A stretch of 64,000 nucleotides of DNA from Procambarus clarkii (GCF_040958095.1 NC_091232.1:24071103-24135102), one strand, 5' to 3'. Shown: positions 25,921 through 40,742, numbered from the stretch's first letter. Program-made: numbers and translations. The notes: a model not told the origin generated them from the sequence alone.

Positions 25921-28900
25921 AATTTATCGTTCAATATTTTAAAAGAAACTTGGCTAAGTAAAGGCTATATCCAATTCTACTACTTAGCTGGATATAAAGC
26001 CATTCACAATTGTAGGCCTAATAAAAAAGGTGGCGGCTCACCTATATTACCGAGATACATTTATCTGCAACAGTGTCATTTGTGATAGAGATGACTACTG
26101 TGAATATACTTTTGCTCAGTTTACAATTAAATCCCTTAAATCCTCCTTGACTATTGGAACCATCTATACATTTCCCAATACTAACATAGCTTCATTCTCA
26201 GATAACCTAAGGAATCTTATTATAAACAACAATCTCAACAAAAACCATTCATTCTGGGAGGAGACTTCAATATTGACCTGGGTCAGCAAAATTGCTCTCA
26301 AGTTTACTATTTCTTTAACAGCATGAACTCCTGTATGCTAATCCCCACAATCACCAAACCTACCCGAGTCACTCAAACATCAGCCACTACCTTGGATCAC
26401 ATATGGACTAACATAACAGCTCCCCTTGTATCTGGTATAATCTACGACAGAATAACTGACCACTATCCTACCTTTCTCATAGCAAACATGAACATAACAC
26501 CACCAAAAAGCAAAAAACTTACATTCAGGTTGCACAGTGAATCAGCTTTAGGCAATCTTACAAATGCACTTCACAATATTAACTGAGATTCTGAATTTAA
26601 TAATTCTCAGGATATACATTCATTAGCTAACCTCTTCCTCTCCAAAACTCTAAGCCTCTGCAACCTTCATTGTTCCCTTCTTACCAAGCAAGTAACTGAC
26701 AAAAGATTAAACAATCCATGGCTCACAAGTGGCATTCTCAACTCAATCAACAAGAAACATGAATATGAAAAGAAACTTAGGATTGGCCTAGTTACAAAGG
26801 AAGTAGTTAAAAGGTGCTCATCAATGCTTACCAGTGTCATAAGAAAGGCAAAACTTTCATATTATGTGAATAGATTCAATGAAGCAAAAGGCAACATGAA
26901 AAGCACATGGAAAACTATCTCTAGTATCCTAGGAACTAAACAATACTCACATAACCAAATAAAACTCTATAAGGATGGGTATACACCGTCAGCTGATTTA
27001 TAAATGGCAAATGAATTTAATAGCTTCTTTTCATCGGTTGATATTAATCTTGCCAGAAAAATCACACAGACTCAGACACATATTACCACATATCTCACAG
27101 GCATATATCCAAACTCTCTTCTCCTTTCACCAGTCAGCCCGGCAGATGTTGTGTCCATCATACAATCACTAAAAACCAAGGCAGGGAACACCAGTGAAAT
27201 TCCGTCTATTGTATACAAAATCGCCTCCCATGCCCTTGCGCAACCCATAGCTATACTGTTCAACAAATCCATAGAGTGTCATACCTTCCCTGATATCATT
27301 AAAAAAACAAGAGTAACGCCAGTCCATAAAGGAGGCAATCTGGCGGACATAAACAATTATAGACCAATATCAAATCTACCCATTCTATCAAAAATATTTT
27401 AAAAAATTATCTACAAACAGCTCTATTCCTACCTCCTAAAATTCGACATACTCAGCCCCTGTCAGTTTGGCTTCCGGTCCCAAAAGAGCATCAATGAAGC
27501 AATCATTAGTCTCCTTGACGTAATCTACTCAGCCCTTGACAAAAATGAGTTTCCGATTGGACTCTTCATTGACCTAAAAAAAGCCTTTGATACTGTTAAT
27601 CACAACTACCTCCTACTTAAAGTCCAGCATTATGGAATCCGAGGCCTTGCCCTGGACTATATCCGATCCTATCTTAGTGACAGATACCAGTGTGTAACCT
27701 TCAATGATACAACCTCTTCCACTCTACCAATAACCGTTGGAGTGCCACAGGGCAGCATCTTGGGACCTCTACTATTTCTTATATCAATGATCTGCCTAAT
27801 GTCTCTAATATTCTTAAACATATATTGTTTGCTGATAATACTTTCCTCATCTATTCAGACCCCAACCCACATACACTAAATAATGTTGTGAATAATGAAT
27901 TAAAAAAGTCCACTTATGAATGTCAACTAACAAACTAACACTAAACATAGAAAAGACCTACTACATCTTATTTTGAAGCAAATCATCGAATGTAATTCAG
28001 CTACAGATAGACAACATTAATTAACATCAGTAATAAAAATGGAAAGTTTCTTGGCCTATTCCTAGACAAGAGACTGAACTTCAGCACCCAAATTCAACAC
28101 ATAACTAAGAAAGTCTCTAAAATAGTTGGCATACTCTCCAAAATCAGATATTATGTTCCTAATTCTACTTTCCTCTCACTATAATATGCACTAATCTATC
28201 CCTATCTTAATTATAGTATCTGTGCATGGGGTCTACCGCTGCAAACCACCTTAAGCCCATCATCAACCAGCAAAAATTGCTATCAGAATAATAACAAACT
28301 CTGCTTTCAAACAACCCTCGGCTCCCTAGTTTAAATCCCTTAACTTGCTAAATATTTAATCCCTCCACACATTCTCTTGTATCAACTACATTTACAAAAC
28401 CCTGTTCTTAAATGCAAACCATGCTCTGAAACTCTCCCTGGACAGATGTAATAGGACCCATTACCACCACACCAGAAATATATCTTTGATATCCAAGGTT
28501 CAAACTTAATCTGTGTAAACACTCTATGCAAATTAAGGGACTTAGTCTTTGGAACTCACTCCCTAGTGAATTGAAAAGCTGTCAAACTTTTGCCTCATTC
28601 AAAAAAAAAAATATCAAATTTCATCTTCGTAGTTTCCTACACTGAGCTTTAAATTTGCTTTGTATCTAGTGTTAACCAATCTCCCAATCTTTATGTACTT
28701 AATCCAAACAACTTTATCATTGTGTTCATTGCTGTCTTCTTTTATGTTCTAGCCATTAGCTGTATTGTGCCTACTAATTTTTGTTAAACTACCATTCAAG
28801 CTGTCATCGCAATCAATCTGAGCTACCTATGTACTCTAATATACCTACAATTTTCTCTCATCTTTTATTTTTTTCTTGCTATGTAACTGTTATCATATTT

Positions 28901-29033
28901 ATAAATTTTGCACGTATTTACCTACTTAAAATTTTCTTAGTTTAAGGACCTGCCCGAAACGCTGCGTGTACTAGTGGCTTTACAAGAATGTAATTATTAT
29001 GCTATGTATCCTCACAATCCCAATGTACTTTCT

Positions 29034-29038
<5 letters not shown>
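25921..29038 (+). mobile_element. Decayed LINE (endonuclease-RT), full ORF2 span
   Basis: Plus-strand LINE inserted at the end of satellite block S1. The endonuclease begins with KETWLSKGY and continues in several frames (TTLDHIWTN, RITDHYPTF). The RT has NNYRPISNLPILSKIF, CQFGFR, LFIDLKKAFDTVNHN and VGVPQGSILGPLLF. The catalytic box reads FADN instead of F/YADD (about 27830), and there are many stops and frameshifts. The 3' end includes CTGCCCGAAACGCTGCG and CTAGTGGCTTTA, a block that recurs on the minus strand at 60270-60310. It runs into a (TA)n tract. No TSD could be identified. Confidence 0.9.
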
Positions 29039-29070
<32 letters not shown>

Positions 29071-29073
<3 letters not shown>

Positions 29074-29456
29074 GTACCTAGTAGCCAGAACGCACTTCTC
29101 AGCCTATTATGCAAGGCCCGATTTGCCTAATAAGCCAAGTTTTCCTGAATTAATATATTTTCTCTAATTTTTTTCTTATGAAATGATAAAGCTACCCATT
29201 TCATTACGTATGAGGTCAATTTTTTTTAATTGGAGTTAAAATTAACGTAGATATATGACCGAACCTAACCAACCCTACCTAACCTAACATAACCTATCTT
29301 TATAGGTTAGGTTAGGTTAGATAGCCGAAAAAGTCAGGATAGGTTAGGTTAGGTAGGTTAGGTAGTCGAAAAACAATTAATTCATGAAAACTTGGCTTAT
29401 TAGGCAAATTGGGCCTTGCATAGTAGGCTGAGAAGTGCGTTCTGGCTACTAGGTAC

Positions 29457-29459
<3 letters not shown>
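29071..29459. mobile_element. Palindromic MITE with telomere-like core, copy 1
   Basis: A 389-bp element bounded by perfect-looking inverted ends GTCGTACCTAGTAGCCAGAA / TTCTGGCTACTAGGTACGAC, with the complementarity extending about 70 bp with few mismatches (through GCAAGGCCCGATTTGCCTAA). The centre is a head-to-head block of CCTAA repeats followed by TTAGG repeats. Both flanks are (TA)n, so the target was probably TA. There is no coding capacity. Confidence 0.92.
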
Positions 29460-29499
<40 letters not shown>

Positions 29500-29502
<3 letters not shown>

Positions 29503-29887
29503 GTACCTAGTAGCCAGAACGCACTTCTCAGCCTACTATGCATGGCCCGATTTGCCTAATAAGCCAAGTTTTACTGAATTAATATATTTTCTCTAATTTT
29601 TTTCTTATGTAATGATAAAACTACCCATTTCATTATGTATAAGGTTAATTTTTTTTATTGGAGTTAAAATTAACGTAGATATATGACCAAACCTAACCAA
29701 CCCTACCTAACCTAACCTAACCTATCTTTATAGGTTAGGTTAGGTTAGGTAGCCGAAAACGTTAGGTTAGGTTAGGTTAGGTAGGTTAGGTAGTCAAAAA
29801 AACATTAATTCATAAAAACTAGGCTTATTAGGCAAATCGGGCCTTGCATAGTAGGCTGAGAAGTGCGTTCTGGCTACTAGGTACGAC
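29500..29887. mobile_element. Palindromic MITE with telomere-like core, copy 2
   Basis: Second, 388-bp copy in the same orientation, separated from copy 1 by 40 bp of (TA)n. Differs from copy 1 by scattered substitutions and small indels, for example GCATGGCCC for GCAAGGCCC. Confidence 0.92.
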
Positions 29888-29907
29888 ATATATATATATA
29901 TATATAT

Positions 29908-30424
<517 letters not shown>

Positions 30425-30540
30425 TTACCGAAAAAGTAAGATTAATAATTCTATCACGAATTTTCTCAAATTTCGTACATTTCTTTTCACTGTTGGAGGT
30501 AATACAAAAATCAATTCTCCAAAATTCATTTTTATTTCTA

Positions 30541-30590
30541 GTCTGACGCGACACGAGCGCGTTTCGTAAAATTTATTACATTTTCAAAAA
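30541..30590 (-). ncRNA. Candidate degenerate hammerhead ribozyme of the Penelope-like element
   Basis: On the minus strand the 3' half of a hammerhead is readable: a GTAA/TTAC stem II with 6-nt loop, GAA, then a 5-bp stem III ACGCG/CGCGT with loop CTCGTGT, then the C of a GUC cleavage triplet. The 5' conserved strand, expected CTGANGA, is TTGAAAA-like and one base out of register, and stem I is weak, so activity is doubtful. Penelope-like elements are known to carry hammerheads in their terminal repeats, and this sits about 220 bp after the ORF stop. Confidence 0.35.
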
Positions 30591-30674
30591 CTTTAGTTTA
30601 CAAATACACAACTGAATAGAACTTACACATCTCCGATTTTGTTTATATCTACATTTGAGTGAGGTGGATGGGGT

Positions 30675-30770
30675 GAGGTGGCATTAATAGGGTATTAATT
30701 TCATCAACACAAGACAGAACAAGAGGTGGCATTAATAGGGTATTAGTTTCATCAACACAAGACAGAACAC
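30675..30770. repeat. 48-bp tandem duplication in the Penelope 3' region
   Basis: Two nearly identical 48-bp units beginning GAGGTGGCATTAATAGGGTA at 30675 and 30723, differing mainly at one A/G site and in the final base. Confidence 0.9.
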
Positions 30771-30809
30771 GAAACAATGGGTATTGAAATGGAAGTGATT
30801 GTAGAAAGC

Positions 30810-32280
30810 CTATTGGTCCATATTTCTTGATGCTTCTATATTGGAGCGGAGTCTTGAGGTGGGTAGAATATAGTTGTGCATTAATTGGCTGTTGATTGCT
30901 GGTGCTGACTTCTTAATGTGTAGTGCCTCGCAAACGTCAAGCCGCCTGCTATCGCTGTATCTATCGATGATTTCTGTGTAGTTTACTAGGATTTCTCTGG
31001 CGATGGTTTGGTTGTGGGAAGAGATTATATGTTCCTTAATGGAGCCCTGTTGTTTATGCATCGTTAAACGCCTAGAAAGAGATGTTGTTGTCTTGCCTAT
31101 ATACTGGGTTTTTTGGAGCTTACAGTCCCCAAGTGGGCATTTGAAGGCATAGACGACGTTGGTCTCTTTTAAAGCGTTCTGCTTTGTGTCTGGAGAGTTT
31201 CTCATGAGTAGGCTGGCCGTTTTTCTGGTTTTATAGTAAATCGTCAGTTGTACCCTCTGATTTTTGTCGGTAGGGATAACGTTCCTATTAACAATATCTT
31301 TCAGGACCCTTTCCTCTGTTTTATGAGCTGTGGAAAAGAAGTTCCTGTAAAATAGTCTAATAGGGGGTATAGGTGTTGTGTTAGTTGTCTCTTCAGAGGT
31401 TGCATGGCGTTTCACTTTCCTTCTTATGATGTCTTCGACGAAACCATTGGAGAAGCCGTTGTTGACTAGGACCTGCCTTACCCTACAGAGTTCTTCGTCG
31501 ACTTGCTTCCTTTCTGAGCTGTGGCTTAGAGCACGGTCGACATATGCGTTAACAACACTCCTCTTGTACCTGTCAGGGCAGTCGCTGTTGGCATTTAGGC
31601 ACATTCCTATGATCGTTTCCTTAGTGTAGACTGCAGTGTGGAAACCTCCGCTCTTTTCCATGACTGTTACATCTAGAAAGGGCAGCTTCCCATCCTTTTC
31701 CATCTCGTAAGTGAAACGCAGCACGGAACTCTGCTCAAATACCTCCTTCAGCTCCTGCAGATGTCTGACATCAGGTACCTGTGTAAAAATGTCGTCAACA
31801 TACCTGCAGTATATGGCCGGTTTCAAGTTCATGTCGACTAAGACTTTTTGCTCGATGGTTTCCATGTAGAAGTTTGCAAACAGGACACCTAGGGGAGAAC
31901 CCATGGCGACCCCATCTACTTGCTTATACATGTGCTCATACGGGCTCAAGAAGGGTGCCTCTTTAGTACAAGCTTGGAGTAGTTTCCTTAGAATATTTTC
32001 TGGTATGTCAAGAGGAGTACAGGCCGGATCACGATACACTCTGTCGGCTATCATCTCGATTGTCTCGTCCACAGGTACGTTGGTAAACAATGATTCTACG
32101 TCCAACGAGGCTCTTATCCCTGTGGCCCGTGTGCCCCGCAGTAAGTCAACAAATTCCTTTGGAGACTTCAGGCTGAAGGCGCAAGCGACATAAGGAGTCA
32201 GCAGGCCGTTGAGTCGCTTCGCCAGTCTGTACGTGGGTGTGGGTATCTGGCTGATGATTGGCCGAAGGGTGTCTTGACAT
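30810..32280 (-). pseudogene. Penelope-like element: RT + GIY-YIG endonuclease, 5' truncated
   Basis: Telomerase-related reverse transcriptase fused to a GIY-YIG nuclease, the signature of Penelope-like elements. From the junction at about 32280: RPIISQIPTPTYRLAKRLN, DVESLFTNVP, GVAMGSPLGVLFANFYME, the catalytic YVDDIF, and LPFLDVTVM. The C-terminal GIY-YIG part shows NVVYAFKCPLGDC and QYIGKTTTSLSRRLTMH. The frame from 32105 to 30810 is open for 431 residues without a break. The first part of the RT (before RPIISQI) is absent because the element begins inside it, where it meets the gypsy ORF on the same strand. Open but truncated, so probably inactive. Confidence 0.93.
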
Positions 32281-35200
32281 TTCCATACGTATATCCAGGT
32301 TTATATTCCCCAATAATCTTTGGCAGGTGGAGTCCGGATTTCTTGATATCTGACGAAGTGAGAATAGGATTAGAATATGGCAAAGGAGCACTATTATGGT
32401 CCTGAAAATGGTTATGAAGATCAGGGAGGATTTCCGAATTGGAAAGCGCTGACTCAGTGTCAGTGCTTTCGGGAGGAGAAGCAGGGAAGGTCTCACTGTG
32501 GATGTATGGACTTTTAAAGGAAGAATATGTTATCAATACAGTGGGAGGAGTACCGTTATATAGCTTCAGGAGGTTGACGTGGCACAACTGGGTCTTCCGC
32601 CGTCTATCTGGAGTCTCTAGAACGTAGTTGTGGTTGTTTCTGCACTCCTTGATGCGGTAGGGTCCTGAAAACCTGTTTTGAAAGGGAGAACCTGGGATAG
32701 GGAAATAGGCCAGCACGAAGTCTCCCGGTTTAAATTTCCTTACTTTGCTGTTCTGGTCGTAATGAGTCTTTATCCTCTCCTGTGCTTTCAATAGATTATC
32801 GTTAGCAAAGTTATGCACCTTCTCTAGAATGTGTTGTAGGTTTTGAAGAAACTGGGGCACACTCTGATGCTCACTGAAGGTGGCATCACGTAGAGAGTCT
32901 TTAAAAGCTTTGAGAGGAGTACGGCACTTACGTCCGTAGAGCATCTCATAAGGAGATACTCCTAGAGACTCATTGGGAAGACTTCCAAATATACACATTA
33001 TTAAATCTATTTGCTTATCCCAATCCTTAGAGGTTTCATTGCAAAACTTCTTCAGGAGTGATTTAATAGTCTGATGACTACGCTCAAGAGAACCCTGTGA
33101 AGCAGGATGATAGGGGCTGGAAAATACCTGTGTGATGTTGAACTCTTCCAGTGTCCTCTTGAAGAGATCACTGGTGAAGTTGGTGCCACAGTCGCTCTGA
33201 ACCTCCCTTGGAAATCCATACTGATTGAAGATCTTCAATAAGTGTTTCACCACCGTAGCAGCCGTAATGTTCTTTACTGGAACTGCTATGGGGAATCTGG
33301 TGGTAGGACACAGGATGGTTAGTATATAGGCGTTGCCAGAACTGGTAAGAGGTAAAGGACCAACACAGTCTATAATAAGTCTGTAGAAAGGTTCTGCAGG
33401 AACCTGGATGGGTGTCAGTGGTGCTCTGGGGATAGAGATGTTCGGTTTACCTGCCATCTGACATGTATGACACTGTTTGACGCTATTTACCATACCTGGC
33501 CAGTAGTAGTCTTGACGGATTCCGTGGTAGGTCTTGTTAAATCCATAGTGCGAGAGTGCTCCGTGGGCCAGGTGTAGAATAGTGGGCCGCAGGCTAGCAG
33601 GAATCACTAGTTGTTCGACGTTGGCCCAATCGTCCTCCTCCTTCAGTTTACTTTGTCTGTATCTGCGGTAGAGCAACTCGTTCTCTAGAAAGAACCCAGG
33701 AATACTGTCAGGTTGAGTCTCAGCCTGGAAGAATAATGGTGTCAAGGTAAAATCTTCCCTCTGTAACTTACGGAACTCCAACGTGGTAAGATTCGGAGGT
33801 AGTTTCTGAGGGTCTTGAGGGACAGCGGTAGCAGTAGAGTCAGCTGGCTGTGGTCGTGCAGCTTGTGCACGGGTGGTCACTAAAACCGGAGGAGAAACTT
33901 CATCACTCTCTTGAACCTTTGCTTGAACATACTCAAAGATGGGATTATCCATTACAGAGGTACACACCTGGGGTTTGTCCATGACGATCAGGTTGGTCGG
34001 TTGCAGGTCTTCTGCCAAGTCGTTGCCCAGGAGAAGTTGCACTCCAGGCATGGGAAAAGGCTTTTCCCCGATGGCGACTTGGACTTCACCGGTCACGAAG
34101 GGACAATTCAGGTGGACTCTGGCGAGTGGATAAGGAGTGGTAGCAGTGAGGTCAGTGATGAAGACGGTTTCTCCGGTGTAGGCGATATTGGGCACAGCTG
34201 ATATCAAAAGGATTGATTGAAGAGCCGCTGTGTCCCTCAAGATCTTCAGTTTGAAACGTCCCTCCGGATCTGAACCGTTAGTAGAGACAGTTCCAGGATA
34301 CAGGTGTTTACTGAAGAGAGATAGATCATTAACATGAACACCAACATTCATCACAGGCTTACCGGACTTAGGAGGAGTCTGTTTGGGTTTAGTGGATTCA
34401 GTATTACCTTTGTATTTATACTTACCACATTTATCTATGGTATGTCCATAGAGTCTACAATACTTACAGTACAATTGCGAGCCAGCTTGATCGGTACTCA
34501 CTTTCTCGTAACTGTACCAAGACTTCTTACTGGAAGGTGGTTCTGGTGTCAGCCGGTGGATGAGGCTGTAAGTGTCAGCCGACTTAGCACACTTTAGGTA
34601 GTCGGTCTCTTCTTTATCTGCTAAATATAAACGGACAGGAGGAGGCACACGCCTCAAGAATTCTTCAACTAGCATGAGGTTGACGAGTTCTGCAAAGGTA
34701 GAGACATGTGCTGCTTCCAGCCATTTCATAAAATATCTCCTTTTGGTATTAGCAAATTCTAGAAAGGTGGTGGTACTTGCTTTTAGGTGGTCACGGAATT
34801 TTCTTCGGTAGCTTTCGGTGCAGAGAAGGTAGGCGTCCAACACTGCTTGTTTCAGAGTCTGGTAGTCATTCTCAGACGCCAAAGTACTGAGTGTAACTGC
34901 AGCTCTACCTGTGAGATGTACTCTGAGAAGGGTAGCCCATTGGTTGGCAGGCCAACTAAGTTGATTAGCAAGGGTCTCAAAGGTGGTAAAAAATACGTCG
35001 ACTTCTGTCTCTACAAATGATGGCATTAACTTACTTGCATGTGAGATATTGAAACTTACAGGAAGACTGGCGGTAGCTTGCTGGCGTTGAGTGAGGTGTG
35101 TAGTTTCCAACGCGAATTCTTGTTGACGACATTCCATAGCCAGAGCTGCTTGTTGTTTGTCATGTTCGCGTTGCATCTCCAGGTGGCGTTGTTTTGCTTC

Positions 35201-35578
35201 AAGCTGTACTCGTTCACGCTCACGGAGTATTGCAATTTCACGTTCTTTTTCTTCTTTCCTCAAGGCAGCTTCTCGTTCTTTTATTTGTAGGGCTTCTTTT
35301 TGTTGTTCTCGTTTGATCTTGGCCAGCTCTAGTTTGAGTTTCATCGTTGCCAAATCAGGTTTATCTGCAATAGAGTAAGTTTCGTGAGTTTCAGAGTCAA
35401 TCTTACCTTCCTCTAAGATATAATCCAGTAACAGGTTATGTAGTTCATTTTTGTTGGCTCCATGGGGAACATTTAGTCGATACTCATGTGCAAGAGTTTG
35501 TAATTCGGTCCATTTGGCACGACTTAAGTTCCCTATTTCACCTGCTGGATCTGCACGGAAAGCTTGGAGACGAAACAT
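32281..35578 (-). CDS. Ty3/gypsy gag-protease-integrase ORF lacking RT (Gmr1-like order)
   Basis: An open frame that starts MFRLQAFRAD at 35578. Domains by residue: SAP-like helix pair (about 19-57), Glu/Arg/Gln-rich coiled coil (77-165), SCAN/gag-like capsid region (about 172-310), zinc knuckle CKYCRLYGHTIDKC (371-384), aspartic-protease-like region with RDTAALQS (about 449) and VQLLLGNDL (513), integrase zinc finger (H672 to CHTC 703-706) and integrase core with D737, D796 and E832 (35 residues between the last two, intact DDE). A HVNLLKLY segment follows. No RT or RNase H lies between protease and integrase. In Gmr1-like Ty3/gypsy elements RT lies after integrase; here that position is occupied by the truncated Penelope element, into which the frame runs (stop at 32198). 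The protease motif is DTAA rather than D-S/T-G-A. Confidence 0.88.
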
Positions 35579-37345
<1,767 letters not shown>

Positions 37346-37489
37346 GGGGTTTACTCGGGTGAACAACAGTACACTCAAGGTCACTCACCATAGCCCTGCG
37401 GGTCTTCACTCTATCCTCGCGGCACCACTGTACGCCAGGAGATGCCCGCCCCGTCATAGGGCTCTACTACTAACCACAAGGTCGCCAAC

Positions 37490-39671
37490 TGGTGTTTTCG
37501 GTGTCCAGTAACACGTCAGTGGTTTTGTTGAATTGTGGTAACGGTGGCAAGGACACACTCAATAGATCTGATATCAGGCACTCTCTGCTTTCAGGTATTA
37601 CATAGCCACAAGAAATATGGAGGGGATGATATAAACACCAATGAAGTTTGTATTTTACTTAAAACTCATTCAAAGATATCACAGGATTATATCAATAAGC
37701 AAACAGCTGTTTCAGGCAGGAGTCATTCGTTCCCACATATAATATGAACTCACTAAGCTGGCAACACTCCCCCTCTCGTCAATGTCAAAATCAGCTGGGC
37801 AACTACCCCCCGCGCAAATGTTACTTTATCTGTTTGCTTGGCGTGACGCGCCAATTTCTTTAAGTTCTCAAAGATCACTAGAAGTTCGAACACACAATAT
37901 TTGCGACAATAGCACATAAATACTTCGCTACACTGATCTTGTGCTCAATCAAACATTTCTATATTAAAGGTGACAATAATTCACTGTCATGGTATTACAC
38001 ACTGCCCTTCATTTAATGATAACGGATGCAAGTATAGATCACTGGAGTTCTCAGTAATTCCTTCCATGGGCGATAACACAATTAATCACTGCACACATGA
38101 ATGATTATTCAATACACGAGCATAGACATATATAATGATAATAACATAGTTACTGGGCACATAGCCTAACTCCCAAATACTGGCATAATTATATATATAT
38201 ATTCTCTCACTATATGATCACATTAAAGTCTCATGAAAGACATTCTCAACACAGTAAATTCATCAATTACTCCGGGTGCCTGCATACACCAATAATAATC
38301 GTAAATATCGTGAGTACTCTTTATAGTACCACTCTGCACACTGGTGCCTTACTGTGACATAGGTGAGCCTTGCTCACGACATACAAAATACTCAGGCTAA
38401 ATAATATAGCTGACTAAAGGGGAATTGGGAGGGAAACTAGAATCACCTACTTCCACCTATCCTCCGATGAGAGTTGAGTTGTAGCTCCTGGTCCTGGCTC
38501 CTGCCTCGTGTAGGGAACGCCCCCACACACACACTGTCGTGTCCTCCAGGAACTCAATCAACGTCCCACCGTAAGCGCGTCGTCTCCATGCCTTTTCACT
38601 GCAGGTCCGTGCTCCTCCTCGACTTCTTGTAGGGTTGGAGTCGGTCTCCCGGCCGTCGACTTCTCCTCCCAGCTACGGCTGCCCGCCTACGTCTCGGCTG
38701 CAGTCGTTCGGATTCCCGAATAGTTTTCTTCTTCCTCTGCTTCCCAGTGGCTCGGTTCAGCCACTACGCCATCACAAACGGGTGAACTGCCTCAGACGTC
38801 GCATACGTCACTGCACAGACTTCACTTCTTCTTGCACAGTACCTGTCCTGGAGCACTTGTTGCTCAATATCCGTCGATTTCCTCTCTGGTTCAACACTTG
38901 AACGAAGGAAGACCTCACAGAGTACTGGCAGACTTCGGGTGACGCGTAAAATCCACGGGAGCGGGAAACAACTGTCAAACAGACAGGACCAATCTTCACA
39001 CGTCCAACCACCTTGACGTGTCGTGTCAGACTGATTCCCTCACGGAGGATTGGCTCATCCACTACGTCATCACTGTGGAGCTATCAGCCGTCGCATACGT
39101 CGCTGCCTAGACTCCACTCTTGCACAACACCTGTTCCTGGAGCACTTGTTGCTCAATATCCCATCAATTCCTTCTTCGGTTCAACACATGAACGAAGGAA
39201 GACCCCACAGGTGTTGGCAGACCTCGGGTGATGCGTAAGTCCTCCGGAGACGGGGTAAACTGTCCAACTGACAGGACCCCCCAGCGCACGTCCGACCTCC
39301 ATGACGTGCTGTCTTAGACTGATGGCGCCAGCGCGGCGCGATGACCGGACCCCCCTTCCTTCGTGATGTCATATTCGCCACGGGAGGTTTTCATTGGCTC
39401 CCTGTGCCCCGTCGCTGTCGGTGACCAATCTGGTGTCACTGACGTCACACAGTTTTGGCAGGAAAACAGAAGAGCCAGCGCCATATTGGCTTCCTAAAGG
39501 GCCTAAACCACAGGCCAAAATACTCTTGTTTTATAAATTTCTCGGCCCGTCGAGAACACTACATTCCCCCACATATACCAAACTGATGCCTGCGGCGTAG
39601 AGAACGCTCGGGTAAAGTGGACATGACTCTTACTGCAGGCGTGGGAGAAATATAAGGGGGGGAATACCGTC

Positions 39672-39674
<3 letters not shown>
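37490..39674 (-). mobile_element. Candidate 2.2-kb LTR
   Basis: On the minus strand it starts TGTGACGGTATTCC directly against a (TA)n tract and ends AAAACACCA, followed at once by GTTGGCGACCTTGTGG, which could be a primer-binding site. Thus TG...CA ends are present. CTGACGTCAC and GCCATATTGG motifs near 39430-39490 look promoter-like. Internal sequence stops in (TA)n at 37300. The second LTR was not found, so this is a hypothesis. It could be the 5' LTR of the gag-PR-IN element (same strand) or an unrelated solo LTR. Confidence 0.4.
38757..39330. repeat. 292-bp tandem duplication inside the candidate LTR
   Basis: Two diverged units, with CGTCGCATACGTC at 38797 and 39089 and GGAGCACTTGTTGCTCAATA in both. 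Divergence is roughly 15-20 percent by eye. Confidence 0.85.

Positions 39675-39743
<69 letters not shown>
39675..39743. repeat. (AT)n microsatellite
   Basis: Pure AT between the candidate LTR and satellite block S2. Confidence 0.97.
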
Positions 39744-39746
<3 letters not shown>

Positions 39747-40415
39747 GCCTTGTATTGTAATATTTACTGACAAACCTTGCATTGTAACACTGCTACAACT
39801 TGTATTGTATCACTGCCACCTTGAATTGAAATACTGCCACACCTTGTACTGTATCACAGCCACACCTTGTGTTTTTACACTTCCTGCCAAATTTTGTATT
39901 TTTACACTTATTGCCACATCTTTTATTGTAACACATACTGCCATACTTTGAATTGTAACACTGCCACACCTTGTATTGTAATATGATACCTTGTATCATA
40001 ACACTTTCTGCCACAGCTTCTAATGTAACACTGACACACCTTGTAATGTAACAGTTACTCAATCTTTATTTTATTGTAACACTTACTGCCCCACCTTTAA
40101 TGTAACAATGACTGCCTCACCTTGTTTTGTAATTCTAACTGCCAGATCTTTTATTATAATGCTTACTGTCACTCTTTTTATTGTTACACTTACTGCCACA
40201 CCTTGCTTGAAACACTGTTTCACCTTGTATTGTAGCACTGCCACACCTTGAGGAGGTACTACTAACCTTATTGTATTGAAGCACTTCCTCACATTGTATT
40301 GTAACACTGCCACACCGTGTACTGTTTCATTGGCACACGTATTGTGTTGTAACACTTCCTGCCGCACCTTGTGTTGTAACACTTCCTGCCACACCTTGTG
40401 TTGTTACACTGCCTG
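39744..40415. repeat. 23/27-bp satellite, block S2
   Basis: Same unit and orientation as block S1, more diverged. Confidence 0.93.
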
Positions 40416-40742
40416 TTACGGCTTCCTTGAGCTGGTATCCGGTTCACGTCACCTCTTTGGACATAAAAGTCATTAGCCGGACAGAGACTATACAAGGAGA
40501 ATATTGGATGGTAACCTCTCACCGTGGAACTGTGAAATGTAATCGGATGCACACTCTAGATGGCGTTGATATAATTACGTCACTCACTAGTGGACATCAT
40601 CATCGACCCCACCTCCTAACTGAGGTATGAAACAGGAGCCTTTCTCAAACGCAACACTTCCACCAATAGATGGCGTTGTCTTCGTCTCACTTAATGCCTT
40701 GGAGTTGGAGTGAAGGTCCGTAGATGGCTTTGATATCGCCAC
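40416..40742. other. Unidentified ~327-bp insertion within the satellite
   Basis: Non-repeat sequence between blocks S2 and S3. It contains AGATGGCGTTG twice (about 40558 and 40671) and AGATGGCTTTG once, which suggests internal duplication. No inverted ends or coding signal were recognised. Confidence 0.5.

Noticed and set aside
33911..35378. Plus-strand frames opposite the gag-PR-IN ORF
   Set aside because: Antisense shadows of a frame with clear knuckle and integrase motifs.
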